A stretch of 13,318 bases of DNA from Minisyncoccota bacterium. Its GTDB lineage: Bacteria; Verrucomicrobiota; Lentisphaeria; Oligosphaerales; MVZH01. Below the pieces are notes generated by a model. It was not told where the DNA came from. It did not search any database and saw only the letters and a program-made list of their open reading frames with translations. Below are positions 1-6,326 of this stretch, one piece after another (within the stretch, counting starts at the first letter, position 1; each line of letters begins with the position of its first letter). The stretch lies in NCBI GenBank assembly GCA_021734725.1, contig JAIPIM010000078.1:1-13318 (forward strand), read 5' to 3'. The translations under genes were made by a program, and so were the position numbers.

Positions 1-372
1 ATCCACTCTACTGCGGATTTTGCTTCCTTGAACTTCATGTCCTCCTCCATAATCAACAAGTGATTTTAGGGTTTCTCGATATCCTTCAGGGATCACCTCT
101 TCCAAACACATGATTGCCTTACGGTACGCTGCGTTTTGAGCGTCGGCAAACTGCAAATGAATGTCTGCATGTCTCGATAGCAGATCAACAAGTCACATTT
201 TCAGGAAGGCTTCCAGCGGCGGCTCATTATAGCAGCGAGGTATGCTTGTTAGTGCGTGATCGGTAAAGCCAAAAAAGAGGACCCGGCTACCCTCTGTAAT
301 CGTAATCTGATCAACCAGTTCAGAAAAATGGGAAAACGTTGGATTTAGAGATATAGGTAGAGATTGCGTTGG
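1..372 (-). pseudogene. Remnant of an unidentified gene, 5' truncated, interrupted by an in-frame TGA, running off the left edge
   Basis: Read on the minus strand, the frame ending at base 1 is open for about 124 codons except for one TGA at 193-195. The composition on both sides of the stop looks protein-coding. Before it are segments such as LVDQITITEGSRVLFFGF and YNEPPLEAFLKM. After it are LLSRHADIHLQFADAQNAAY and LVDYGGGHEVQGSKIRSRVD. There is no ATG between the upstream in-frame stop (373-375) and the TGA, so the natural start is missing or shifted out of frame. That 5' limit coincides with a GC-rich repeat, which suggests disruption by insertion or rearrangement. I do not recognise the family. 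A second reading is that a short gene starts inside it, for example ATG at 48-50 or 36-38 (minus) in another frame behind a GGAGGAGG purine run. Read-through or recoding of the TGA is possible but less likely given the missing start. Confidence 0.5.
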
Positions 373-374
373 TC

Positions 375-450
375 AGCGGTCGCCGGGTGGACCCGCCTCC
401 CACATTGGGGGTTGCCGGGGAATGGCACTTAGTTAAGCCCGAAAAAGTGC
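375..450. repeat. GC-rich palindromic repeat-like element between the remnant gene and tRNA-Ser
   Basis: This short stretch is much richer in G and C than its surroundings and contains several small inverted repeats. A CGGG/CCCG stem with a TGGA loop lies around 383-397. A CTCCC/GGGGG-type stem follows around 397-412. A 6-bp GCACTT/AAGTGC pair (425-450) has a 14-nt loop. It encodes nothing convincing. The look is that of a dispersed REP-like element, but only one copy lies in this window, so repetitiveness is an inference. I found no SRP RNA core here, although SRP RNA genes often lie near tRNA-Ser. Confidence 0.35.
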
Positions 451-486
451 GATGATACGCTTATTCCCTGATCGTCACAGTAAAAA

Positions 487-576
<90 letters not shown>

Positions 577-595
577 GCAGGGAGGGAAGAGGAGT

Positions 596-623
596 AAGAT
601 AGCACGATTGCGCGGTATCTCAA
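596..623 (-). promoter_or_regulatory. Sigma-70-type promoter of tRNA-Ser
   Basis: On the minus strand a TTGAGA -35 element (618-623) and a TATCTT -10 element (596-601) are separated by 16 nt. They match the consensus at 5/6 and 4/6 positions. Transcription would begin near 589, leaving a short leader before the mature tRNA end at 576. The promoter sits in the 52-nt gap behind the histidine kinase stop codon. Confidence 0.55.
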
Positions 624-628
624 TCGGA

Positions 629-1741
629 TTATTCGCAGTCGCTCAACGATGCTGGCAGGTGAAAGGTTACATCCGTGCCTTGGCCGGGTTCCGAGTTCAG
701 GCTGATATCCCCGCCGTGGCGTCGGATGATATTACGCGCAATGGACAACCCGAGCCCTGGTGCGTTTCCGTCGTTATGAGTCGAGAAGAATGCTTGAAAG
801 GCGTGTTCGCGGATCTCTGTCGGCATACCCGCCCCGTTGTCGACGATGCTGCATTCGTAAAGCGTGTCGTCTGGGTTCAGCGAGTCGCAGGAGCTTGCGA
901 TCTCGATTCTGATTTCCGGTGACTCGATGTCCCTGAGCGCTTCGCAGGCATTGAACAGAACACTTGAGAAAGCGTGCTCCAATTGCATTGGGCATGCACA
1001 GATAGGGCAGTCTTCCGATGGCAGATCCCGTACGACCGCAACACCGTTTTTTTCGAGCTCACGTCCGACGAAGAACACGGCATTATCCACGATTGTTCTG
1101 AGGTCGAAGCGCTCGGGTTCGTCTTCCACGGAGCGCGAGAAGTCACGAAGACTTTCCACAATTGCTTCAATACGGGTGGCGGACTGTTGGATGTTTTTCA
1201 GTCCTTCTTCCAGTGTGCTTTGGTTGGCGGCGTCATCGGATTCCGCCTCATCGATCAGCCATTCTCCGTAGAGTTTAATTACCGAGAGGGGATTGGAAAT
1301 ATCGTGTGCGACCACGGCGGCGAGGTCCGATGTTGCCATTATCCGACAACGGTCCGTGATATCGTTGACTAAATTGCGATGCTGACGGGTGTCGTTGACA
1401 AGCGTGCATACGCAACGGACATCTTCGTGATCGCTGGTAATTGGAAACGAGCGGATGGAGACACGCAATTCTTCTCCCTCCCGTGTGCGAATGCGTGTCT
1501 GCAGAGCATCGGAATCCGAGGTGCTTTGGTGCGCAGCCTGAGGCTGCGGGCCCGCGTAGAGGTCCGCCAGGCTCTTTGCCGTCAGTTGTTTCTTGGTATA
1601 CCCTAACAGGTCGCATGCGCAGTCGTTAGCATAGACGATGCGTCCCTCGTGATCACTCGCATGGAGGGGCTCGGGGAAGTGTTGAAGTACCGACTCGAGA
1701 ACAATCGTGAGATCGTCGGGCAATTGTTTTTTTTGCTTCAT
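629..1741 (-). CDS. PAS-domain sensor histidine kinase, NtrB-like, without transmembrane segments
   Basis: The 370-residue product should sense a signal in the cytoplasm and autophosphorylate on histidine. An N-terminal PAS domain spans about residues 10-125, with the typical HEGRIVYANDCACDLLGYT pattern. The dimerisation/phosphoacceptor helix carries H146 in VVAHDISNPL. The HATPase domain has an N box (N264 in LFNACEAL), a G1 box (DNGAGMP, D301) and a G2 box (GLGLSIA, about 329-335). It ends close to HGGDISLNSEPGQGT. I see no membrane segment or signal peptide, so it is a soluble kinase. No response regulator lies in the window, making it an orphan here. It follows ftsW at 130 nt, has its own promoter-like pair, and a GGAGG site (1752-1756) 10 nt before the ATG. 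A role in envelope control is only suggested by position. Confidence 0.9.
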   Translation of the reverse strand: MKQKKQLPDDLTIVLESVLQHFPEPLHASDHEGRIVYANDCACDLLGYTKKQLTAKSLADLYAGPQPQAAHQSTSDSDALQTRIRTREGEELRVSIRSFPITSDHEDVRCVCTLVNDTRQHRNLVNDITDRCRIMATSDLAAVVAHDISNPLSVIKLYGEWLIDEAESDDAANQSTLEEGLKNIQQSATRIEAIVESLRDFSRSVEDEPERFDLRTIVDNAVFFVGRELEKNGVAVVRDLPSEDCPICACPMQLEHAFSSVLFNACEALRDIESPEIRIEIASSCDSLNPDDTLYECSIVDNGAGMPTEIREHAFQAFFSTHNDGNAPGLGLSIARNIIRRHGGDISLNSEPGQGTDVTFHLPASLSDCE

Positions 1742-1776
1742 AGGTTCGTTGCCTCCGTTGTCTTGTAAACAGCCTT

Positions 1777-1805
1777 ACTTTACAGGGTCCGCCGGTTTAT
1801 GTAAA
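1777..1805 (-). promoter_or_regulatory. Promoter of the histidine kinase gene
   Basis: In the gap behind ftsW the minus strand carries TTTACA (1800-1805; 5/6 match to a -35 box) and TAAAGT (1777-1782; 4/6 match to a -10 box), spaced by exactly 17 nt. It lies 35 nt before the kinase start codon, so the kinase can be expressed apart from the mraZ-led operon. Confidence 0.5.
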
Positions 1806-1871
1806 GAACAACCGCAAGCACGGCACGGTACGACCTTTTGGCGTCCGGCATCTTCGCGCGGAACGACGATC

Positions 1872-3008
1872 TCATGTGTTTTCTTGGGGCGGCTCGTCGG
1901 ACGAGCGACTGAATGCTTCGACAATGCCGACCGCCGTGACGGTTGCAATCAGGGAACTGCCTCCATAGCTGATGAGCGGGAGGGTGATGCCGGTCGGTGG
2001 CAACATGCCCAGATTGACGCTGAGATGAATAAAGGCTTGCACTTCCAGGCAGACAACCATGCCGGTAATGGTTGCGGCGGTTAGGTAGCTGTTGGTTCGC
2101 TGGATCCGCCGATAGCCATACATGACCCATGCCACGAGTATGAGGACGAACGGCAGCAGACCGACGAAACCCATGGATTCGCCGATGGTCGCAAAGATGG
2201 AATCGCTGTAGCCAAACGGCAGATACGTGCGGGCCCACAGAGCATTGCCCCATGACTGACCGAAAGCCCCCCCTGATGCGAGTGTGCGTTGGAATTGCAG
2301 GATATGCCAGCCTGACGTCTCGGCGTGAGCGGCGGGGTGGAGAAAGCTTGTGAAGCGATCACGAAGATAGGGTGTTGCCCCCACAATCAGGAGGACTGCC
2401 GGCAGGCTGACGACAGCGGTGCCCGCCAAGTAAAGGAGACGCCCCCCCATGCAGGCGTAGACGATGGCGAACGTAAGAATGTACGTCAGCACCGTCCCGA
2501 AATCCGGTTGCAGCATAATCGGGAGTATCCAGGCAAGGAGTATGCCGAGCACCGGCAGGTACCCATGCTTGAATTCTCCGCGGTGTTTTGCGGTCATCTG
2601 AAGTCCGCTTGCCAAGCAGAGCACGAAGAGTGGTTTTGCGACCTCACTGGGTTGCAGGAATATGCCATGCCACGCGAACCACCCGGTCATGCCGTTCACA
2701 CTGACGCCCAGTCGGAGAACCAGCCAGAGCATGGCATAGACGACAATGGCAAGCCAGGGGAAGACACGCAGGATTCTCTTCCTGTCGGTTGCGGATACTG
2801 TAACAAGCAGTGTGGCAGCCAATACCAGCCAGACGAACTGTCGGCCCACGTATTGGAACGGTGCCTCCAGGTGAAAAGTGGCATTATAGATAGCCAAGCA
2901 TCCGAGTAGTCCGAGTCCAATACAGGCGAGTCCGACCGGCGTGATGCCGTGTCGGAGAAAAGTCAAGAGCTTGACGGGAGTCTTCCTGGTCATGTCGGCA
3001 CTGGTCAC
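1872..3008 (-). CDS. ftsW: SEDS-family peptidoglycan glycosyltransferase (FtsW/RodA type)
   Basis: This 378-residue polytopic membrane protein should polymerise lipid II into glycan strands at the outer face of the inner membrane. Family marks are in order: NGMTGWF with QPSEVAKP (about 105-126); QPDFGT (167-172) with D169 at the position of the essential SEDS aspartate; GW..LQFQRTLASGGAFGQ (233-251); SDSIFATIGESMGF (268-281); and the C-terminal LPPTG...ISYGGSS block (336-352). The length fits FtsW or RodA. The motifs do not separate the two, and I favour FtsW because mraZ leads the cluster. GTG at 3006-3008 is the likely start, 5 nt behind the PBP-like gene, implying translational coupling. 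An in-frame ATG at 2993 is the alternative. Its partner PBP here lacks a transpeptidase domain. Confidence 0.93.
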   Translation of the reverse strand: MTSADMTRKTPVKLLTFLRHGITPVGLACIGLGLLGCLAIYNATFHLEAPFQYVGRQFVWLVLAATLLVTVSATDRKRILRVFPWLAIVVYAMLWLVLRLGVSVNGMTGWFAWHGIFLQPSEVAKPLFVLCLASGLQMTAKHRGEFKHGYLPVLGILLAWILPIMLQPDFGTVLTYILTFAIVYACMGGRLLYLAGTAVVSLPAVLLIVGATPYLRDRFTSFLHPAAHAETSGWHILQFQRTLASGGAFGQSWGNALWARTYLPFGYSDSIFATIGESMGFVGLLPFVLILVAWVMYGYRRIQRTNSYLTAATITGMVVCLEVQAFIHLSVNLGMLPPTGITLPLISYGGSSLIATVTAVGIVEAFSRSSDEPPQENT

Positions 3009-3013
3009 GATGC

Positions 3014-3778
3014 TTATTGCCTGGTTTCTTCTGTCAGAGGTGATACACGCATGGGCACGTAGACATCGTACCCCGGTTTTATGTCACGGATTTTCTCCCA
3101 GGTAGACGGTATCCAGCGTCCTTCCGGATCAAGCATGACCCGAAACATACCGGGTCGTCCGCGAAGGAGGCTGTCGTGCGCGAGTTCGTACCCGGAAACA
3201 CCGATTTCCATACCGTTGACGATTTGCACGTGCCCAAGGCGTTTGCGTATTGCATGCAGTGGGTAGTGGTGCCGCTGGAACCGGGACGCCACATACAGGT
3301 TGTTCCATTTCTCAGTGAGTGGAGCGATTTTTGCGAACTGGGTCGCATTTAAATCGTCGTGTAAAAGGATTGTTTCTCCGGAGCGGGTGAGCATGTTGTT
3401 CAATGACCATGTTTTCGGTAGAACGTGCACGAGGGTTGTCAGGGCATGCCATTGCTGCTGTGCGACGGCGGTGTTTTGTGGTATTTGCCACTTGCAGACG
3501 AAATGCCGTGAGGACCAGGCAAGAGGACGTCCGTCAACATCAAGGATTCGGCCGCGAATGGCCGGCAGGATCCCCTGATGCCAGGATGAGCGTCCCATTT
3601 CAAGCAGGTAGTGTCGCCGATTGACCACCATTATTTGTGCGAGCCGAGCGGTGACGGCGAGACTCCACAGGCCGAAGAAGAGGACAAGAAAAAGGGTGCG
3701 GCTCCTGCTGATATCAATAAGAGTTGACTGCGAACGCTCGGGAGTGGTCATGGTAGAACCATGTCGGCTTGTGTACAT
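3014..3778 (-). CDS. Class B PBP-like protein with membrane anchor and pedestal (dimerisation) domain only; no transpeptidase domain
   Basis: About 254 residues. Numbering from a TTG start at 3787, one membrane segment lies at about 31-52, followed by the PBP dimerisation-domain signature RGRILDVDGRPLA (79-91). Then come RHHYPLHAIRKRLGHVQ (172-188), GVSGYE (196-201, matching the GLSGLE motif of FtsI/PBP2) and IKPGYDVYVP (236-245). In class B PBPs the next segment is the TID...Q linker and then the transpeptidase with SxxK, SxN and KTG. Here the protein ends instead with VSPLTEETRQ, and ftsW starts 5 nt later. There is therefore no room for a frameshifted catalytic domain. In known SEDS-PBP pairs the pedestal domain contacts and activates the SEDS polymerase, so this could be a crosslinking-free activator. 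I chose ATG at 3778; TTG 3787 and ATG 3751 are alternatives, none with a clear ribosome site. Confidence 0.85.
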   Translation of the reverse strand: MYTSRHGSTMTTPERSQSTLIDISRSRTLFLVLFFGLWSLAVTARLAQIMVVNRRHYLLEMGRSSWHQGILPAIRGRILDVDGRPLAWSSRHFVCKWQIPQNTAVAQQQWHALTTLVHVLPKTWSLNNMLTRSGETILLHDDLNATQFAKIAPLTEKWNNLYVASRFQRHHYPLHAIRKRLGHVQIVNGMEIGVSGYELAHDSLLRGRPGMFRVMLDPEGRWIPSTWEKIRDIKPGYDVYVPMRVSPLTEETRQ

Positions 3779-3903
3779 CCGCGGCAATTTCTTTTCTTTT
3801 CAGCGGAGACATACTGGCACACTGTCGATACCGGCCAAAAGAGCGACATCTCATCCGACAGATGCGCTAACATGGGAACGATCCTTTTCGCATGGCGTGT
3901 CGT

Positions 3904-4203
3904 CTAGTCCAGCCTTGGATTGTCTTGTGGGTGTTGTCCGACTGTACACGCTCTGACCATAGTGAGAGGATGGCTGTTTGCCGTGTCCTGCCACTCATGG
4001 CGTCGTGCAGCCGACATTTCAAGGACAATAGTGTTACACCAGTTTCTCATGTTCGCCAGTGCACGTTGCTGGTGTTCGGGTTGGGCCATCAACTCGTTCG
4101 TCACTTGTGTTGCCGCGGAAGCTACAAAGGCGACTAAACAGAGGGCGGTCAATGCTATCAGTTTTTTCTTGTTTCGTCCCAGTTCGAATGATCGCGGCAT
4201 CAT
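3904..4203 (-). CDS. Small single-pass or exported protein in the ftsL position
   Basis: A 99-residue protein follows mraZ after 18 nt, with a good AAGGAGA ribosome site (4208-4214) before tandem ATG codons. The N-terminus has a basic stretch (RNKKK, 10-14) and one hydrophobic segment (about 15-31, LIALTALCLVAFVASAA). A polar tail of about 67 residues follows. In conventional dcw clusters this slot, between mraZ/rsmH and ftsI, is held by ftsL: also about 100 residues, with an N-terminal anchor and periplasmic coiled coil. The tail here has only a weak heptad-like stretch and no convincing leucine zipper. An AxA-type site (A28-S29-A30) also allows cleavage as a signal peptide. I call it FtsL-like by position only. 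A 125-nt gap with no gene separates it from the PBP-like gene. Confidence 0.7.
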   Translation of the reverse strand: MMPRSFELGRNKKKLIALTALCLVAFVASAATQVTNELMAQPEHQQRALANMRNWCNTIVLEMSAARRHEWQDTANSHPLTMVRACTVGQHPQDNPRLD

Positions 4204-4221
4204 AGTGTCTCCTTGTGCTGA

Positions 4222-4692
4222 CTACGGGTTTTTGGTCAAGTCCGCTTCCATCTCGGCGATGGCCTTTTTCTGTTGGTGTTCCAGAATGATCTGTGCCTCT
4301 TTTCTCCACGCTTCCGCATTCCAGATTTCGATGCCGATTTCACATCCGACCATGATCACTTCGGTCCGTGGCTGCAGGTTCAGCGTATCCCGGAAATGTG
4401 TGGGCACGGTAATACGGCCCTGGTTGGTGATTGTTTCCACTTGAGTGAATGCGCCGAAGCGGCGGAGTTGACGTCGGAACAGCGTGCTTGTGGCGGCGCG
4501 TGCAGCGGGACGCGGCTCGGCTTGCCGCATTTGCTTCCAGACACTGGCTGGATACACTCCCAGAGCGCCCTCGACGAGACAGTGGAGGATAACGTCGTCC
4601 GCGGCATTGCGGAAATCGTCAAGAAAGCGCGGGGTCAGTTTAATGCGTCCATTCGCATCGATCCGGCACTTGTCTTGTCCTGCAAATTGCAT
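4222..4692 (-). CDS. mraZ: MraZ, transcriptional regulator of the dcw cluster
   Basis: The 156-residue product has the two tandem SpoVT/AbrB-like half-domains of MraZ. The first carries DANGRIKLTPRF (12-23), with the conserved DxxxR motif at D12/R16. The second carries TNQGRITVPTHFRD (89-102), where R93 is kept but the aspartate position is T89. MraZ forms rings and binds short direct repeats in front of its own gene, controlling the dcw operon. Exactly such an array lies at 4711-4760. The tail (about 130-156) is a charged helix. The ATG at 4692 follows a GGAG site (4703-4706) at 10 nt. It is the first gene of the minus-strand cluster, yet rsmH (mraW), its nearly universal next neighbour, is missing. 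Confidence 0.95.
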   Translation of the reverse strand: MQFAGQDKCRIDANGRIKLTPRFLDDFRNAADDVILHCLVEGALGVYPASVWKQMRQAEPRPAARAATSTLFRRQLRRFGAFTQVETITNQGRITVPTHFRDTLNLQPRTEVIMVGCEIGIEIWNAEAWRKEAQIILEHQQKKAIAEMEADLTKNP

Positions 4693-4710
4693 ACTGCCTG
4701 GACTCCGCGC

Positions 4711-4760
4711 TTAGTCCAATTCATACCATTATATTCCATATATAGCCATTTTAGTCCAAA
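4711..4760 (-). promoter_or_regulatory. MraZ box: five TGG direct repeats at 10-bp spacing, overlapping the mraZ promoter
   Basis: Reading the minus strand toward mraZ, the boxes are TGGAC, TGGCT, TGGAA, TGGTA and TGGAC. Their CCA complements start at 4756, 4746, 4736, 4726 and 4716, an exact 10-bp period. Each is preceded by two A/T bases, and the first and last decamers differ at one base only. The E. coli MraZ site is TGGGN repeated with 5-nt spacers, also a 10-bp period. A perfect TATAAT -10 box (4728-4733) lies inside the array, so bound MraZ should cover the promoter. No good -35 box is apparent at normal spacing. Confidence 0.85.
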
Positions 4761-5016
4761 TGCAAGTGAGTGCGTTGTTTTTTTTGTGGAGATTCCTTGT
4801 TGGACAGTGGTTATTCAAGGCCATCCCGGCTTCAGAACGGAATGACCCTGCCTGTAGGTCCGTTCCGATTGTATTACGGAGACCCACATCTTACGTTATG
4901 AATCACTTTGTAATAGGGAATTGCGAAATGTCATTTTTCGCAATTCTTGCTCTTGGTTCTTGGTGCGTGGTTTTGTACTAGAACGACGGACCGCGAACGA
5001 CATTGAATCGGGCGGA
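4761..5016. other. Divergent intergenic region between mraZ and tatC
   Basis: No gene is supported here. It contains an eight-T run near 4780-4787 and, from 4918, the left copy of the inverted repeat that brackets tatC. I found no convincing sigma-70 promoter for tatC. In the tatC frame a TTG at 4921 would extend the protein, but the added residues look like translated repeat. Confidence 0.5.
4918..4974 (+). repeat. Left copy of the inverted repeat bracketing tatC, with an 11-bp perfect hairpin
   Basis: The reverse complement of this 57-nt segment matches 5960-6029 at 54 of 57 positions, once a 13-nt tandem duplication in the right copy is removed. The first 29 nt form a perfect 11-bp hairpin: GAATTGCGAAA (4918-4928), a 7-nt loop, then TTTCGCAATTC (4936-4946). 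The rest is a TTGGTTCTTGG-type low-complexity tail. The copy ends 42 nt before the chosen tatC start. Confidence 0.85.
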
Positions 5017-5754
5017 ATGATGGAAGACCAGGTAAACAACGAAAAGCACATGAGTTTCTGGGACCACCTGGAAGAGTTCCGCTGGATGGTGCTGCGGTGT
5101 ATTGCCGTGTTGCTGGTAGCCACTGGGGCGGGGTTTGCGTTCACTTCGGCAACCTATGGACTGTTGCGACGTCCGCTCATGGCGCTTGACAACCAGGTTG
5201 AACTTGTTTTCTCGGGCCCCCTTGATGCGTTCCTGATACGATTGAAGTTGGCGGTGCTCACGGGCGTCGTGCTGGCGGTGCCTTTCATCTTAGCTTTTAT
5301 CTGGCGGTTTGTGGCCCCCGGTTTACGCGCACGTGAAAAGACCGTCATATGGGGAGCGGTTGCTATGGGCACTGTTTTTTTCGGTGTTGGCGCTTTGTTT
5401 GGCTATTATTTGCTTTTCTTTGGATTGCCCGCGCTTGTGCGTCTGGGTATTTCGGGCCCCGGGGTTCGGCATTTATGGTCATTGAAGAGCTATATGGATT
5501 TCTGTTTTCGGTTCATTCTTGCCTTCGGGGTTGTGTTCGAATTTCCTGTGGTCACCGTGGCACTCGCACGCTTGGGGTTGCTGGAGGCCGCGACGCTGCG
5601 TCGCATACGACCGTATGCGGTCATCGGCATATTTGTGCTGGCTGCTTTCATTACCCCTCCTGATCCGGTAACGCAGGTCATGCTTGGCCTGCCGTTGCTG
5701 GTGTTGTACGAAGCCAGCATAGTCGTGACAGGATTCATGGAGCGTAGCGAGTAA
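5017..5754 (+). CDS. tatC: Sec-independent (twin-arginine) protein translocase subunit TatC
   Basis: TatC is the polytopic receptor that binds twin-arginine signal peptides and, with TatA-type subunits, exports folded proteins. The 245-residue product shows the family pattern throughout: WDHLEEFRWMVLR at the N-terminus (E20 matches the conserved cytoplasmic glutamate), GPLDAFLIRLKLA (67-79), and PFILAFIWRFVAPGLRAREK (89-108, with E107). Further on are FEFPVV (174-179, E175) and the C-terminal ITPPDPVTQVMLGLPLLVLYE (212-232). Six hydrophobic segments are expected, and the length is normal. The start is taken as the tandem ATG at 5017/5020 after a weak purine stretch; ATG 5050 is possible. tatA lies 306 nt downstream in the same direction, an unusually wide gap filled with repeats. 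Confidence 0.96.
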   Translation: MMEDQVNNEKHMSFWDHLEEFRWMVLRCIAVLLVATGAGFAFTSATYGLLRRPLMALDNQVELVFSGPLDAFLIRLKLAVLTGVVLAVPFILAFIWRFVAPGLRAREKTVIWGAVAMGTVFFGVGALFGYYLLFFGLPALVRLGISGPGVRHLWSLKSYMDFCFRFILAFGVVFEFPVVTVALARLGLLEAATLRRIRPYAVIGIFVLAAFITPPDPVTQVMLGLPLLVLYEASIVVTGFMERSE

Positions 5755-6060
5755 GGGAAAGCGGGTTGCAGGACGCATTGACGACTCTTGCAAAATGGCT
5801 TTCGCGGAAGTAGGTTTCACTGTTCAAACCGTGCTTTTCCGAATACTGACCGCCGGCGGGCGAGGTCTTGTATTCCACGGGACTCTAAGGCCCATTTAGG
5901 CTCTTGCGAAATAGCCTTCGACGAGTCGTTCGTGGTTCGTGGTTCTTCGTTCTCTGTTCAAAACCACGCACCAAGAACCACGCACCAAGAACAAGAACAA
6001 GAATTGGGAAAAACGACATTTCGCAATTCTCCATCAGGCCCATTAAGAAGGAGCATAGCA
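5755..6060. other. Repeat-filled gap between tatC and tatA
   Basis: No gene is supported. Two direct repeats of 20 nt (5785-5804 and 5901-5920, both starting CTCTTGC) differ at three positions. A short tandem of GTTCGTG units lies at about 5930-5945. The right copy of the tatC-bracketing inverted repeat fills 5960-6029. The TTGCGAAAT-like word recurs across these elements, which suggests one dispersed repeat family inserted more than once around tatC. Confidence 0.6.
5960..6029 (-). repeat. Right copy of the inverted repeat bracketing tatC
   Basis: This 70-nt segment is the reverse-complement partner of 4918-4974. It differs by three substitutions and by a 13-nt tandem duplication of the ACGCACCAAGAAC unit. 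Its hairpin arms (6001-6011 and 6019-6029) carry one mismatch, against none in the left copy. It ends 31 nt before the tatA start, just upstream of the tatA ribosome site. Confidence 0.85.
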
Positions 6061-6321
6061 ATGTTTGGTTACCAGGAATTAATTATCATTTTTCTCATTA
6101 TACTGCTGATCTTCGGAGGGCGGAAAATACCCGAAATTGCGCGGGGTATTGGGAAGGGAATGCGAGAGTTCAGGAAAGCGCGCGACGGCATTCGCGACGC
6201 CATCGATGAGGAGGCTCGGGATGAGGGTGAGGGAGATCAGACGGAGGACGACTCGGAAGCGGAAGATCAGAGTCCCGAGCCTGAAGCACGCGCGGCGCGC
6301 CGGCAGCAGCATGGGAAGTAG
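6061..6321 (+). CDS. tatA: Twin-arginine translocase subunit TatA
   Basis: TatA multimerises with TatC to open the transport path for folded proteins. The 86-residue protein has a short N-terminal membrane helix (about 5-19), the FGGRKIPE hinge (18-25), an amphipathic helix rich in Arg and Lys (IARGIGKGMREFRKARDG, 26-43), and an acidic disordered tail. This is the usual TatA layout. Nothing points to a separate TatB. The ATG at 6061 follows an AAGGAG site (6048-6053) at 7 nt, which decides the start; the frame upstream of it reads through the repeat and is not coding. It is the last plus-strand gene before a convergent radical SAM gene. Confidence 0.95.
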   Translation: MFGYQELIIIFLIILLIFGGRKIPEIARGIGKGMREFRKARDGIRDAIDEEARDEGEGDQTEDDSEAEDQSPEPEARAARRQQHGK

Positions 6322-6326
6322 AGAAT

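Noticed and set aside
361..486. Small SRP RNA (ffs) next to tRNA-Ser
   Set aside because: Neither strand contains the conserved core (a GGTCAGG...GGAAGG...AGCAG-like pattern); only a GGTCAG word and GC-rich stems are present.
2325..2909. Open frame antisense to ftsW
   Set aside because: The minus strand carries the complete SEDS motif set; the antisense product is polar and featureless.
4921..5016. N-terminal extension of TatC from a TTG start
   Set aside because: The extra residues are translated from the inverted repeat and its tail; the TatC family begins near the tandem ATG at 5017/5020.
5788..6060. N-terminal extension of TatA
   Set aside because: The upstream frame reads through the repeats, and a good AAGGAG site places the start at 6061, matching the family.
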